Positions 1 through 8,463 of a stretch of DNA of 64,000 nt are shown here, piece by piece (the stretch's first letter is position 1; each line of letters opens with the position of its first letter). Below the pieces are notes generated by a model. It saw nothing but the letters and a program-made list of their open reading frames with translations. It made no database searches and had not been told where the DNA came from. The position numbers and the translations under genes are program-made. Where the stretch lies: positions 434,001 to 498,000 of the forward strand of contig NZ_JAPNTZ010000005.1 of NCBI RefSeq assembly GCF_026626335.1. The letters are read 5' to 3'. The DNA comes from Paractinoplanes pyxinae (GTDB taxonomy: Bacteria; Actinomycetota; Actinomycetes; Mycobacteriales; Micromonosporaceae).

Positions 1-1233
1 GCTGGTCGAGGTGGCCGAGGTGACGCGTACGCCGGAGGGGGCGTTCCCGATCGGGATGGTGACTGTCGCGCTGTCCGCGTCCGACGGCCCGGCATTGGTG
101 ATCTTGACTGTGGCCGGCGCGGTCTTGCCGGCGGCCAGAGCGGCCGGCGTCACTGTGATCGTGCCGCCGGTGGTGGTGCGGGGCAGTGCCGTGGCGAGGG
201 CCGAGCCGCCACCGTTGATGGTCATGGTGGCGTCGGTGGCCGCCGCGACCGGGGTGCTCGTCGCAGTGATGGAGTTCGCTGCGGGCGACCACGCGGGGGC
301 GGTGCCGGTAGCCGTCGCCTTCAATGTCACCGGCATCGAGACCTTGGCCGTGCCACCGCCGGGGACAGTCACGCCCGTACATACGATATAGGTCGCGTTG
401 CCGTCCTTGTCGCATGTGCCGCCGCCGGTCACGGTCGGGGTGCCGAGCGGGTAGTAGGTCGCGCTCGGCTTCGGGATCCGAATCGTCGTGTTCGGGGCGG
501 CGACGTCCCCGGTGTTACTCACCGTGACGGTCGGCGTTCCGGACTGACCCGGCGCCACCGTGGTGCCGGTGCTCGTGACCGTGCCCAGCTTGACGTTGCC
601 GCGGCAGATCGCCTCGCCGATCACGACGGTGCCGCCGGCGACGCTGCCCAGCGCGGCCAGCAGCTTGAGATCGATGGCCTTGGCCGTGTAGACAAACTGG
701 CCGGAGGTGGTGTTCCAGGTCGCGGCCTCGGAATCGATCGCGGCGGTGAGGACCCCGGGCAGCGAGATCGTCCCGTCGGCCTGGATCGACACCGGCAGGC
801 CGGACAGCCGCAAGTTGGCGGTGTTCACCGTGTGGCTGATCGCGGTGCTGTTCATCAGGCAGGTTGCGCCGACCGCGTCCGCGGTCAGCGTGCCGCCGAG
901 CAGGTTGAGCCCGGTGACCTTGCCCTCCGCCGTGCCACCGTCGCCCGACGGCCCGCCGGTCGCCGCGACAGTGCCGGTGGTGGCCACGTTCGGGATGTTG
1001 GCGTTGACGAGGGTGCTGCTGACAGCGGTGCCCCCGTTCCAGTTGGCGGTGGCCGGCAACGTCACGTTGACCGGCAGGCCCAGCACGGTCAGCCCCACCC
1101 GCAGGGCGTTCGACGTGGTGGTGACGGACGTGGCCGCGTACGCGGCGCCGGGGCCCCAGAACAGCGTGAGCGCCAGAACGGCGACCACCAGGAGAGCCAG
1201 CTGCTTGACCGGAATACGCCAATGGAAGAGCAC
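1..1233 (-). CDS. secreted repeat-type surface protein, DUF11-like (3' end beyond window)
   Basis: This frame is open for 411 codons from a GTG at 1233 to the left edge, so the C-terminus is missing. The first ~30 residues form a signal peptide: a short basic stretch (RIPVKQ), a hydrophobic core LALLVVAVLALTLF and an AYA cleavage-like site. The rest is rich in Thr, Val, Ala, Gly and Asn with few charges. From about residue 240 it reads like DUF11/CARDB-type beta-sandwich modules (VTVSNTGDVAAPNTTI, VKITNAGPSDADSATV), as in extracellular actinobacterial proteins of unknown role. An upstream in-frame stop lies near 1324, so the start is bounded, but the Shine-Dalgarno is weak and a TTG further up is possible. 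It is divergent from the GH92 gene. The specific function is not recognisable. Confidence 0.7.
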   Translation of the reverse strand, partial: MLFHWRIPVKQLALLVVAVLALTLFWGPGAAYAATSVTTTSNALRVGLTVLGLPVNVTLPATANWNGGTAVSSTLVNANIPNVATTGTVAATGGPSGDGGTAEGKVTGLNLLGGTLTADAVGATCLMNSTAISHTVNTANLRLSGLPVSIQADGTISLPGVLTAAIDSEAATWNTTSGQFVYTAKAIDLKLLAALGSVAGGTVVIGEAICRGNVKLGTVTSTGTTVAPGQSGTPTVTVSNTGDVAAPNTTIRIPKPSATYYPLGTPTVTGGGTCDKDGNATYIVCTGVTVPGGGTAKVSMPVTLKATATGTAPAWSPAANSITATSTPVAAATDATMTINGGGSALATALPRTTTGGTITVTPAALAAGKTAPATVKITNAGPSDADSATVTIPIGNAPSGVRVTSATSTS

Positions 1234-1613
1234 GAGTCGATTTTCACGGCGTCCCGCGCCATAAGTCCTTCGTTCGCCGAATGTCTCGCCATTTCTTTCA
1301 GCCAACTGCCAGCCAATGGCGTTTCAACTCTGATAACACCCGTCCCACCGGCCCCTCCCGAGACCCCGGAATATCAAATTACGGCCGCCGGGCCGCCGGT
1401 TCCTCAGTGGAACCCGCCGGGCGCCCGCGAGCACGCCGCGAGCCGCCGGGAAAACGCCTCCGAGCGTTACGCTGCAACGGTTTCCGCTCTCCGGCGTCGG
1501 CGATCGACCATATCCGATGCGTGGCGTCCACCCGACGTTCACCGGCCCGAGGCAGCGGAGAACGGCCTTTTCGCGTACGTTTTCCGGTGTTTACTAAAGG
1601 AAGGCGCACGTCG
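1234..1613. promoter_or_regulatory. 380-bp divergent intergenic region
   Basis: This gap separates two divergently read secreted proteins and must hold both promoters. It is somewhat less GC-rich than the genes, with AT-richer patches near 1325-1385 and 1560-1600. An imperfect dyad of the type AAAACGC...GCGTT lies around 1450-1468, and the half-site-like string GCAACGGTTTCC around 1472; these could be LacI-family sites, but neither is convincing. A good Shine-Dalgarno (AAAGGAAGG, 1596-1604) serves the GH92 start. I see no RNA gene or additional ORF. Confidence 0.35.
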
Positions 1614-4019
1614 ATGCCAAAGATTCGTCTGACCTTAACCGCCGGTATGGCGGCGCTAATGGCCGTAGGATGGGGCGCGGTGGTCCCGGCTCAGGCCGCC
1701 CCGCCGGCCCTGGTGGCCGATCCGGCGGCCTACGTCGACCCCTTCATCGGCACCACCCGGGGCGGCAACACCTGGCCCGGCGCGACCCGCCCGTTCGGCA
1801 TGATCGCCTGGAGCCCGACCGCCACCACGGGCGACCAGACCGGGGCGCCGGCCTCCAACGGGTACGACTACAACGTCACCAAGCTGCGGGGCTTCAGCCT
1901 GACGCACGTCAATGGCGCCGGGTGCGCCCCGGGCGCCGCCGGCGACGTGCCGATCCTCCCGTACGCGGGCCCGGTCGACTCCTCCCCCACGGCCGACACC
2001 AAGGACGCCAAGTACGCCGCGACGTTCAGCCACGCCAACGAGACGGCTACCCCCGGGCGGTATGCGGTGACCCTCGACTCGGGGGTCCGCACCGACCTCG
2101 CGGTAAGCACCCGGGCGGGCGTCGGTGATTTCACCTTCCCGGCCGGGCAGCCCGCCAATCTGCTGTTCCGGACATCGAATTCGCTCAACGGCAGCGAGAA
2201 CGCCGGAATCACCATCGACCCGGAAACCCGTACGGTGAAGGGCTGGGTCCTGACCGGCGGATTCTGCGGCCGGCGGGGCAACGGCGGGGGCGCCACCAAC
2301 CCGAACCGGCGCTCCTATTACAAGGTGTTCTTCGATGCCGTCTTCGACCGCGACTTCGCCAGCACGGGCACCTGGCAGAACTCGGCCCTGAATCCGGGAG
2401 GAACCGCCATCGAAGGCGGTGAGGGTTACTTGACCGGAGCCGACCGGGCCGGCAAGGGCTCGGGCGGTTGGGTCGGCTTCGACACGGCTACCGACAGTGA
2501 TGTCCGCATGCGGCTCGGGATCTCGTACGTCAGCGCCGAGGGCGCCGCGGCCAATCGAGAGGCGGAGATTCCGGCCGGCGCCACGCCATCGACGGTCGGG
2601 GATGCCACCCGGGCCGCCTGGAACACCGAACTGAAGCGCATCCGGGTCGGCGGCGGCACCGAGGCACGGACCACGGCCTTCTATACGGCGGTGTACCACG
2701 CGCTCATGCAGCCACAGACGATGAACGATGTCGACGGCCAGTATCTGGGGGCCGACATGAAGGTGCACCGGATGCGGCCGGGACAGAAGGCGGTCTATGG
2801 CACCTTCTCCGGCTGGGACCAGTACCGGGCCCAGATCCAGCTGCTCGGACTGCTGCGGCCCGACGTCGCCGGGGACATGGCGACATCGATGGCCGACTTC
2901 GCCGCGCAGAACAACGGCATCTGGGACCGGTGGCTGCACCTGGGCGCCCCGACCCACGTGATGACCGGCGACCCGGCCGCGCCGACCCTGGCCACCTGGT
3001 ACGCCATGGGCGTCAGGAACTTCGATGCCCGGGCCGCCTTCGACTCCCTCTACCGGCAGGCCACGATCCAGAATCCGGAGGCCCTGTCGGACGCCGGCTG
3101 CCCCGGGCAGTGCACCGGCCAGCGGGCGACTCTCGACACGTACTTGGCTTTGAAATACGCCGCCAACGACATCTGCCACTGCTGGGGTGGAGCGGCCGAG
3201 ACCCTGGAGAATTCGCTGGCCGACTTCTCGCTGGCGATGTGGTCGCAGAAGCTCGGCCTCGCCGCCCGGAGCCGTGAGTTGCTGCCCCGCGGCGACTACT
3301 GGAAGAACACGTACAACCCGGCCGTCGGCTACCAGGCCGCGCGGCGGGCCGACGGCGCCTGGCAGCCCGGCTTCATCCCGAGCACGGATGTCGGCTTCGC
3401 TCAGGGGTCCAGCGCCACGTACACCTGGATGGTCCCGCAGGACGTGTCCGGCCTGGCCACGCTGATGGGCGGCCGGGCCAAGGCGGCCGACCGGCTCGAC
3501 ACGCTGTTCCACGACGAGAACGGCAACTGGGCCGTGCTGGGCGGCAACGCGCTGCGCTACGACCCCACGAACGAGCCCGGCATCCACGCGCCCTGGCTGT
3601 ACAACGGCCTCGGCCAACCGTGGAAGACGCAGGAGACGGTCCGGCAGATCGTCGACACCGCGTACGGCGTAGGCCCCGGCGGCCTCCCCGGCAACGACGA
3701 CCTCGGCACGATGAGCGCCTGGTACGTCTTCGCCGCGATCGGCCTGTTCCCCCAGACCCCCGGCCGGGCCGAACTGCTGCTCGGCAGCCCCGTCTTCCCC
3801 AGGGCGATCGTGGAGCGCAGCACCAACGTCCGCCTCACCATCAACGCCAACACCACCGACAAGTACGTGCAGAGCGCCCGCCTGAACGGCGCCCGCCTCA
3901 CCAGGTCCTGGCTACCCGAGTCCTTCACCCTGACCGGCGGCACGCTCGACTTCACCCTCGGCACCACCCCGAACACCACCTGGGCGACCGCCACGGCCGA
4001 CCTCCCGAAGGACCACTGA
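1614..4019 (+). CDS. secreted GH92 family alpha-mannosidase
   Basis: This is an 801-residue secreted glycoside hydrolase of family 92, a family of Ca2+-dependent exo-alpha-mannosidases that trim N-glycans or mannans. The start is the ATG at 1614, placed by the AAAGGAAGG ribosome site and by the signal peptide (MPKIRLTLTAGMAALMAVGW, cleavage near AQA-AP at residue 28). Family landmarks are visible: DPFIGTTRGGNTWPGATRPF at the mature N-terminus, GTFSGWDQYR near residue 395, CWGGAAETLE near 523 and the acidic signature PGNDDLGTMSAWYV near 690. It is complete and of usual length. A strong hairpin follows the stop, so it is probably monocistronic. The exact linkage specificity cannot be read from sequence alone. 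Confidence 0.93.
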   Translation: MPKIRLTLTAGMAALMAVGWGAVVPAQAAPPALVADPAAYVDPFIGTTRGGNTWPGATRPFGMIAWSPTATTGDQTGAPASNGYDYNVTKLRGFSLTHVNGAGCAPGAAGDVPILPYAGPVDSSPTADTKDAKYAATFSHANETATPGRYAVTLDSGVRTDLAVSTRAGVGDFTFPAGQPANLLFRTSNSLNGSENAGITIDPETRTVKGWVLTGGFCGRRGNGGGATNPNRRSYYKVFFDAVFDRDFASTGTWQNSALNPGGTAIEGGEGYLTGADRAGKGSGGWVGFDTATDSDVRMRLGISYVSAEGAAANREAEIPAGATPSTVGDATRAAWNTELKRIRVGGGTEARTTAFYTAVYHALMQPQTMNDVDGQYLGADMKVHRMRPGQKAVYGTFSGWDQYRAQIQLLGLLRPDVAGDMATSMADFAAQNNGIWDRWLHLGAPTHVMTGDPAAPTLATWYAMGVRNFDARAAFDSLYRQATIQNPEALSDAGCPGQCTGQRATLDTYLALKYAANDICHCWGGAAETLENSLADFSLAMWSQKLGLAARSRELLPRGDYWKNTYNPAVGYQAARRADGAWQPGFIPSTDVGFAQGSSATYTWMVPQDVSGLATLMGGRAKAADRLDTLFHDENGNWAVLGGNALRYDPTNEPGIHAPWLYNGLGQPWKTQETVRQIVDTAYGVGPGGLPGNDDLGTMSAWYVFAAIGLFPQTPGRAELLLGSPVFPRAIVERSTNVRLTINANTTDKYVQSARLNGARLTRSWLPESFTLTGGTLDFTLGTTPNTTWATATADLPKDH

Positions 4020-4025
4020 CCGTTC

Positions 4026-4055
4026 CGGCCGGGACCACCGCCGTGGTCCCGGCCG
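4026..4055. terminator. bidirectional hairpin between convergent genes
   Basis: A perfect 13-bp stem (CGGCCGGGACCAC pairing with its complement) with a CGCC loop sits immediately after the GH92 stop and directly against the DUF6236 stop codon at 4056. There is no clear U-tract, as is common for actinobacterial terminators. Confidence 0.6.
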
Positions 4056-5159
4056 TCACACCTGACGAGAGTCGGCCGCGATCGCGTCGATCAACGGGAG
4101 TCCGCGTTCGTGCGCTGATGTAAAACGCTGCTCACCAAGCAGCTCGACACGGGCGAAAGCCAGATAGGCGAGAGTATGCGCAGTGACGTCTCCGTGCTTA
4201 CGCAAACTCTCGGCGACATCCTGGCCGACCTCGATGGGATCCTTCAAGCCGGGTATGAATTTCAAGAGCTTGATGAGGGGCGAGCGGGAGACGCGCTCAC
4301 ACCCGATCTCCCCCAGGTAGCGTTCGGCCCGCTGAACCTGCTCCTCGAGCTCCTCGCGGATCCGGTCGAGCTTGCGGAACTTGAGCAACCGGTCCTCGAT
4401 CGCGTAGATCTCCTCGACCCGGTCCTCGATGTGCCGGCGTAGCCGCGGGAGGAGATCCCCACGCTGCCGGCGGAACTTGACGATCTTCTCGACCGGCAGC
4501 GGTTCGGCCGGCACCGGCAGAAGACCTTCGAGCAGGTGGGTGCGAAAGCGGGCGTACCTGATCTCCGATTCGGCTCGAGTTTCGGTCGGGTCGCCCTCCT
4601 CGCCCTCCGGAACGGGCGTCAAGCCGGACATCAGAGCCCGCAAGGCGCCCGGGTCATCGGTCGTCGGCACCCAGGTCGAGCGGGAGGAGGACGGCCGGCT
4701 TCCGGGCTCACAGAGGGCAAGCGCCAGTCCTGCCATGAACTCCGCGGCGGTGGTCTTCTCGATCAGCACCCACTCGCGTCCGAACTGGCCGCGGCCTTCG
4801 CTGCCGGCCAGCCCGCTCGGCAGGTCCTCCAAACCCAGGCCGTAATAGAGCGTCTTGTCATAGTGAATGCGTGTCATCTCGCCACGCGCGAACGCTTGAC
4901 GCCGACGGTCGATCTCCATCGGCGGGATCCCGGCAATGAACCGGCCGAATTCTCGACCGGTCGAGCGCACCTCGTACGGAAGCCGCTGCACCACCAATTC
5001 GGCGCGGACCAAGGCACGGGTGTAGTCGTCGTAGAAGTCCGGCCGCCTCAGGTAGGCCTCCGGCACGATGGTTCCGACCTCGTCCCAGTACAAGAGGGTC
5101 CGGGTCCACCAAGCCGTCTGTGGAACGTTGATCAGCGGGTAGTAGAGCGCTGCCTGCAT
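4056..5159 (-). CDS. DUF6236 family protein
   Basis: This is a 367-residue cytoplasmic protein with the look of DUF6236: it begins MQAALYYPLINVPQTAWWTR followed by a LYWDEVGTIVP block, the N-terminal signature of that family as I know it. The start was chosen for that signature; no strong ribosome site is visible upstream, and the frame stays open into an overlapping shadow frame. A charged helical stretch at about residues 240-280 (EDRVEEIYAIEDRLLKFRKL and onwards) is probably coiled coil. The C-terminal third contains a lysine-rich, moderately hydrophobic segment (PLIKLLKFIPGLKDP). Its function is unknown. It lies 65 bp downstream of the alpha/beta hydrolase on the same strand and may be cotranscribed with it. 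Confidence 0.75.
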   Translation of the reverse strand: MQAALYYPLINVPQTAWWTRTLLYWDEVGTIVPEAYLRRPDFYDDYTRALVRAELVVQRLPYEVRSTGREFGRFIAGIPPMEIDRRRQAFARGEMTRIHYDKTLYYGLGLEDLPSGLAGSEGRGQFGREWVLIEKTTAAEFMAGLALALCEPGSRPSSSRSTWVPTTDDPGALRALMSGLTPVPEGEEGDPTETRAESEIRYARFRTHLLEGLLPVPAEPLPVEKIVKFRRQRGDLLPRLRRHIEDRVEEIYAIEDRLLKFRKLDRIREELEEQVQRAERYLGEIGCERVSRSPLIKLLKFIPGLKDPIEVGQDVAESLRKHGDVTAHTLAYLAFARVELLGEQRFTSAHERGLPLIDAIAADSRQV

Positions 5160-5224
5160 CTCGGCGACACTAGCGAATCCGACGAAGCACCCACCCTGGC
5201 CGATCGGGCCACGGAGGTGACCGA

Positions 5225-6022
5225 TCAGCTCAGACCGGCCAGTAGCTCCCGCAGGGCTTCGTTGAAGGGGACCGGCTGCTCCAGGTTGGGGAGGTGGCCG
5301 GCCCCTTCGATGATCGCCAGGGTTGAGGCGGGGATGAGGGCGTGCATCTCTTCGGCGTCGGGGACCGGGGTGAACTCGTCGTCGCGGCCTACTGCGATGA
5401 GGGTGGGGACCGTAATTGTTGTGAGCAGGTCGCGGTAGTCGGGGCGTTCGGCTCGGCCTCGTAGGGCGGCGGCCGCGCCTGCGGGCGGGGCGCCGGTCAT
5501 CATCGTCGTGACGTGGTCGGCGACCGCGGGCATGGCTTCTACGTTGTAGGCGGCCAGCATCTTGGCCAAGTTGTCTTTGGCGTACCAGGCGTTGCCCTCG
5601 GCCTCGAAGCGGTCGGCTGCCGCGCGGCGGGCGGCCTGTCCCTCGGGGGTGTCGGTACGCGGGAACGTGTCGGCCAGGATCAGGCCGCGAATGCGGTGCG
5701 GGAACTGGCGGTAGCACTCCATGACGATCTGGCCGCCCATCGACAGGCCGCCCAGCACGAAGTCGTCGATTTCCAGGTGGTCGGCCAGCGCGGCCACGTC
5801 CTGGGCGAACGTCGACAGCGGCGTCTTGCCCGGCACCACGGTCGTCTTGCCGTAGCCGCGAAGGTCGGCGGTGATCACCCGCCACCCGGAGCCGGCCAGC
5901 GCCTCGACCTGGGGGCGCCACATCGAGCGGTCGAACGGGTGCCCGTGCACCAGGACGATCGGCCGTCCCTCGCCCGTGTCGTCGTAGTCGATCGTGACGC
6001 CGTTGACCTCCGCTGTGCTCAT
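5225..6022 (-). CDS. alpha/beta hydrolase
   Basis: This 265-residue cytoplasmic alpha/beta hydrolase has the oxyanion HGHPF segment near residue 26, the nucleophile elbow GLSMGG with Ser94, an acid in GRDDEFTP and the histidine in GAGHLPNLEQP near the C-terminus. The overall pattern resembles 3-oxoadipate enol-lactonase/haloperoxidase-like esterases, but the substrate cannot be assigned. The start at ATG 6022 (MSTAEVNGVTIDY) is where family homology begins. It heads a possible two-gene transcript with the DUF6236 gene. An 82-bp gap separates it from the upstream cobalamin operon. Confidence 0.88.
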   Translation of the reverse strand: MSTAEVNGVTIDYDDTGEGRPIVLVHGHPFDRSMWRPQVEALAGSGWRVITADLRGYGKTTVVPGKTPLSTFAQDVAALADHLEIDDFVLGGLSMGGQIVMECYRQFPHRIRGLILADTFPRTDTPEGQAARRAAADRFEAEGNAWYAKDNLAKMLAAYNVEAMPAVADHVTTMMTGAPPAGAAAALRGRAERPDYRDLLTTITVPTLIAVGRDDEFTPVPDAEEMHALIPASTLAIIEGAGHLPNLEQPVPFNEALRELLAGLS

Positions 6023-6104
6023 GTGATCGACGTTAGTCAGGGGGTCGCGCCGCGGAACGGGCCAATCCGAGCATCGCGGCTCGGTACGGTCGCCGGCGAG
6101 CGGG

Positions 6105-6524
6105 TCAGGCCGCGGCCGAGCGGGCGATCGCCACGGTGACATAGCCGCACACCTGCTTCGGCAGCAGCAGGGTGCCGCCCGGGCCGGCCGCGACCAACGC
6201 AGCTGCCTCGGCGACGCTCGGGGTGCCGACCGCCCCGTCGACGGTTCGGCTCGGGTTGGGCACGTTCTGGCGTGCCAGCTCGGCGGCCGGCAGGGCAAGC
6301 AACCGCCAACCAAGGCCAAGAGCGGTTTCCCGTACGGCGGGTTCGCCGGCCCGGCGATCGACGGTGGCCAGCACGGTCACGTCGCCGGGAGCCAGACCGG
6401 CCACCGTCAGGGCCGCCCGAACCGCCGCATGAAGGTCAGCCCCCGCCACTCCCGGCCGTGCGCCGACTCCGACCGCGACCGTCGCACCGGCCGGCACCGG
6501 ACCGGTCCCGGCGCGCGAGGTCAC
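6105..6524 (-). CDS. cobE: CobE / CbiG C-terminal-domain cobalamin biosynthesis protein
   Basis: This 139-residue stand-alone protein corresponds to the C-terminal domain of CbiG, known as CobE in aerobic-type pathways. It starts with VAVGVGARPGVAG, then ATVDRRAGEPAVRETA, and ends with a KQVCGYVTVAIARS block as the family does. CbiG acts on cobalt-precorrin-5A; the precise chemistry of CobE alone is not settled. The GTG start at 6524 overlaps the cobB stop by four bases (GTGA), which fixes the start and implies translational coupling. It is the last gene of the riboswitch-controlled cob operon. Confidence 0.8.
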   Translation of the reverse strand: MTSRAGTGPVPAGATVAVGVGARPGVAGADLHAAVRAALTVAGLAPGDVTVLATVDRRAGEPAVRETALGLGWRLLALPAAELARQNVPNPSRTVDGAVGTPSVAEAAALVAAGPGGTLLLPKQVCGYVTVAIARSAAA

Positions 6525-7870
6525 AGACCGGTGAGCAGCCGCGTGGCGAAGCCCGGATTGCCCGCCCAATGCAGATGCACGTAGGACGCGTGGACCGCAT
6601 CCGTGGCGAAGCCCTCCGGATCGGCGCCCCGCCAGGCCCACGCCGCGCCGCCGGCCGGTGATAGCAGCAGGCCCGAGCGCGGGTGCACGGTCGTCCGGTG
6701 GAATTCGTGGCCGGTGACCCGGGTGCCGGCCGGGGCGAGCGGACTGTCCGTGAGTGCGACGGCATCGCGGTAGCCGAGAGTCAGCGTGGGTGTCATCGCT
6801 GCCTCGGCGTCGATCACGCCGCACATCGGGGCGCCGTCGAGCGTCCGGCACAGCCAGAGCAGGCCGGCGCATTCGGCCGCGATCCGCCCGCCCGAGGCGG
6901 CCAGGGCCGCCACCGAGCGGCGCAACGGCTCGTTGGCGGACAGCTCCGACGCGTACACCTCGGGGAAACCGCCGCCGACCACGAGCGCGCGCGTGCCTTC
7001 GGGCAGGACCTCGTCACGTAACGGATCGACCGTGACGACCGAGGCGCCAGCACCGGCCAGCAACTCGGCGGTCTCGGCGTACGCGAAGGAAAACGCGGGC
7101 CCACCGGCCAGCGCAACCACCGGACGGCCCTCGACCGGCTCGGCGGCGACCGGCGACCACGGCTCGGCGTCGAGCGGCGGGGCGGACCGGGCGATCGCCA
7201 TCACCTCGGCCAGGTCGACCGACGACTCGATCAGCGCGGCCAGCGCGTCCACCGATGCCTGGGCCTCGGCCCGGCGCTCGGCCGCCGGCACCAGCCCGAG
7301 ATGGCGCGAGGGAGCGGCTACCGCGTCAGCCCGCCGCAACGCGCCCAGCACGGGCGTGCCGACCTCTTCGCAGGCCTCGCGCAGGATCGCCTCGTGCCGG
7401 TCCGAGCCGACCCGGTTGAGGATCACGCCCGCCATCCGCACGCTGCCGAAGCTGCGGAAACCGTGCACCAGAGCGGCGATCGACCGGCCCTGCGCGGCCG
7501 CGTCGACGACCAGGATCACTGGCGCATCCAGCAACCCGGCGACCTGGGCCGTCGACCCGGTCTCGCCGGCGCCGGTACGCCCGTCGTACAGGCCCATCAC
7601 GCCCTCGATGACCGCGAGCGAGGCGCCCTGCGAGCCGTGCGCGAACAGCGGGCCGATCAGCTCCTCCCCCACCAGCACCGGGTCGAGGTTGCGGCCCGGC
7701 CGGCCGGCGGCCAGCGCGTGATAGCCGGGGTCGATGTAGTCCGGCCCGACCTTGAACGGCGCCACCGGCAGCCCGCGGCGCGCGAACGCGGCCAGCAGCC
7801 CGGTCGCCACCGTCGTCTTGCCGTGCCCCGAGGCGGGCGCGCCGATCACGACGCGCGGCATGCTCACCAT
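6521..7870 (-). CDS. cobB: cobyrinate/hydrogenobyrinate a,c-diamide synthase CobB
   Basis: This 449-residue amidotransferase uses glutamine and ATP to amidate the a and c side chains of the corrin ring. The N-terminal dethiobiotin-synthetase-like ATPase domain carries a P-loop GAPASGHGKTTVATG at residues 10-24, followed by VGPDYIDPGYH and VIEGVMGLYDGRTGAGETGS. The C-terminal class I glutaminase-like domain carries the nucleophile in IAAECAGLLWLC near residue 334 and a GHEFHRT histidine motif. The start is ATG 7870; GTG 7867 (GTGA overlap with cobO) and ATG 7861 are in-frame alternatives. The length is normal. It is coupled at both ends, to cobO upstream and cobE downstream. Confidence 0.93.
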   Translation of the reverse strand: MVSMPRVVIGAPASGHGKTTVATGLLAAFARRGLPVAPFKVGPDYIDPGYHALAAGRPGRNLDPVLVGEELIGPLFAHGSQGASLAVIEGVMGLYDGRTGAGETGSTAQVAGLLDAPVILVVDAAAQGRSIAALVHGFRSFGSVRMAGVILNRVGSDRHEAILREACEEVGTPVLGALRRADAVAAPSRHLGLVPAAERRAEAQASVDALAALIESSVDLAEVMAIARSAPPLDAEPWSPVAAEPVEGRPVVALAGGPAFSFAYAETAELLAGAGASVVTVDPLRDEVLPEGTRALVVGGGFPEVYASELSANEPLRRSVAALAASGGRIAAECAGLLWLCRTLDGAPMCGVIDAEAAMTPTLTLGYRDAVALTDSPLAPAGTRVTGHEFHRTTVHPRSGLLLSPAGGAAWAWRGADPEGFATDAVHASYVHLHWAGNPGFATRLLTGL

Positions 7871-8463
7871 TCGATGCCCTGCTGCCCCTTGCGACCCGCG
7901 TCCATCGGGTGCTTCACCTTCGTCATCTCGGTGACCAGATCGGCCGCCTCGAGCAGGGCCGGCGCCGCGTCCCGGCCGGTGATCACGACGTGCTGCGTGC
8001 CGGGCCGCCCGGCCAGCGTGGCCACCACGTCGTCGACGTCGACCCAACCCCACTTCATCGGGTACGTGAACTCGTCGAGCACATAGAAGCGGTAGGTCTC
8101 GGCGGCCAGGTCCCGCTTGATCTGGGCCCACCCCTCGGCGGCCTCGGCGGCATGGTCCCGTTCGGTGCCGGCGCGCTGGATCCACGACCAGCCCTCGCCC
8201 ATCTTGTGCCAGGTGACCGGCGCGCCCCCGGTGGTGCCGAGTGCCTTCAGCGCGGATTCCTCGCCCACGCGCCACTTCTCGGACTTCACGAACTGGAAGA
8301 CGCCGATCGGCCAGCCCGCGCTCCACGCCCGCAACGCCATCCCGAAGGCAGCGGTCGACTTGCCCTTGCCGTGTCCGGTGTGGACGGCCAGGACGGCTTG
8401 GCGGCGGCGCTGGCGGGTGGTCAGGCCGTCATCGGGCACGGAGGTGACTTTTCCTTGTGGCAT
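7864..8463 (-). CDS. cobO: corrinoid adenosyltransferase CobO
   Basis: This 199-residue protein transfers the 5'-deoxyadenosyl group of ATP to reduced cob(I)yrinate a,c-diamide. It has the CobA/CobO-type P-loop VHTGHGKGKSTAAFG at residues 28-42, the FQFVKSEKW segment and the Walker-B-like VLDEFTYPMKWGW. It ends in the family's polar tail. Its ATG shares one base with the stop of the upstream chelatase gene (TGATG), and its own stop overlaps the start region of cobB, so the three are translated in series. Confidence 0.94.
   Translation of the reverse strand: MPQGKVTSVPDDGLTTRQRRRQAVLAVHTGHGKGKSTAAFGMALRAWSAGWPIGVFQFVKSEKWRVGEESALKALGTTGGAPVTWHKMGEGWSWIQRAGTERDHAAEAAEGWAQIKRDLAAETYRFYVLDEFTYPMKWGWVDVDDVVATLAGRPGTQHVVITGRDAAPALLEAADLVTEMTKVKHPMDAGRKGQQGIEW

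Noticed and set aside
1450..1485. LacI-type operator upstream of the GH92 gene
   Set aside because: Half-sites are poorly symmetric; kept only as a remark in the intergenic entry.
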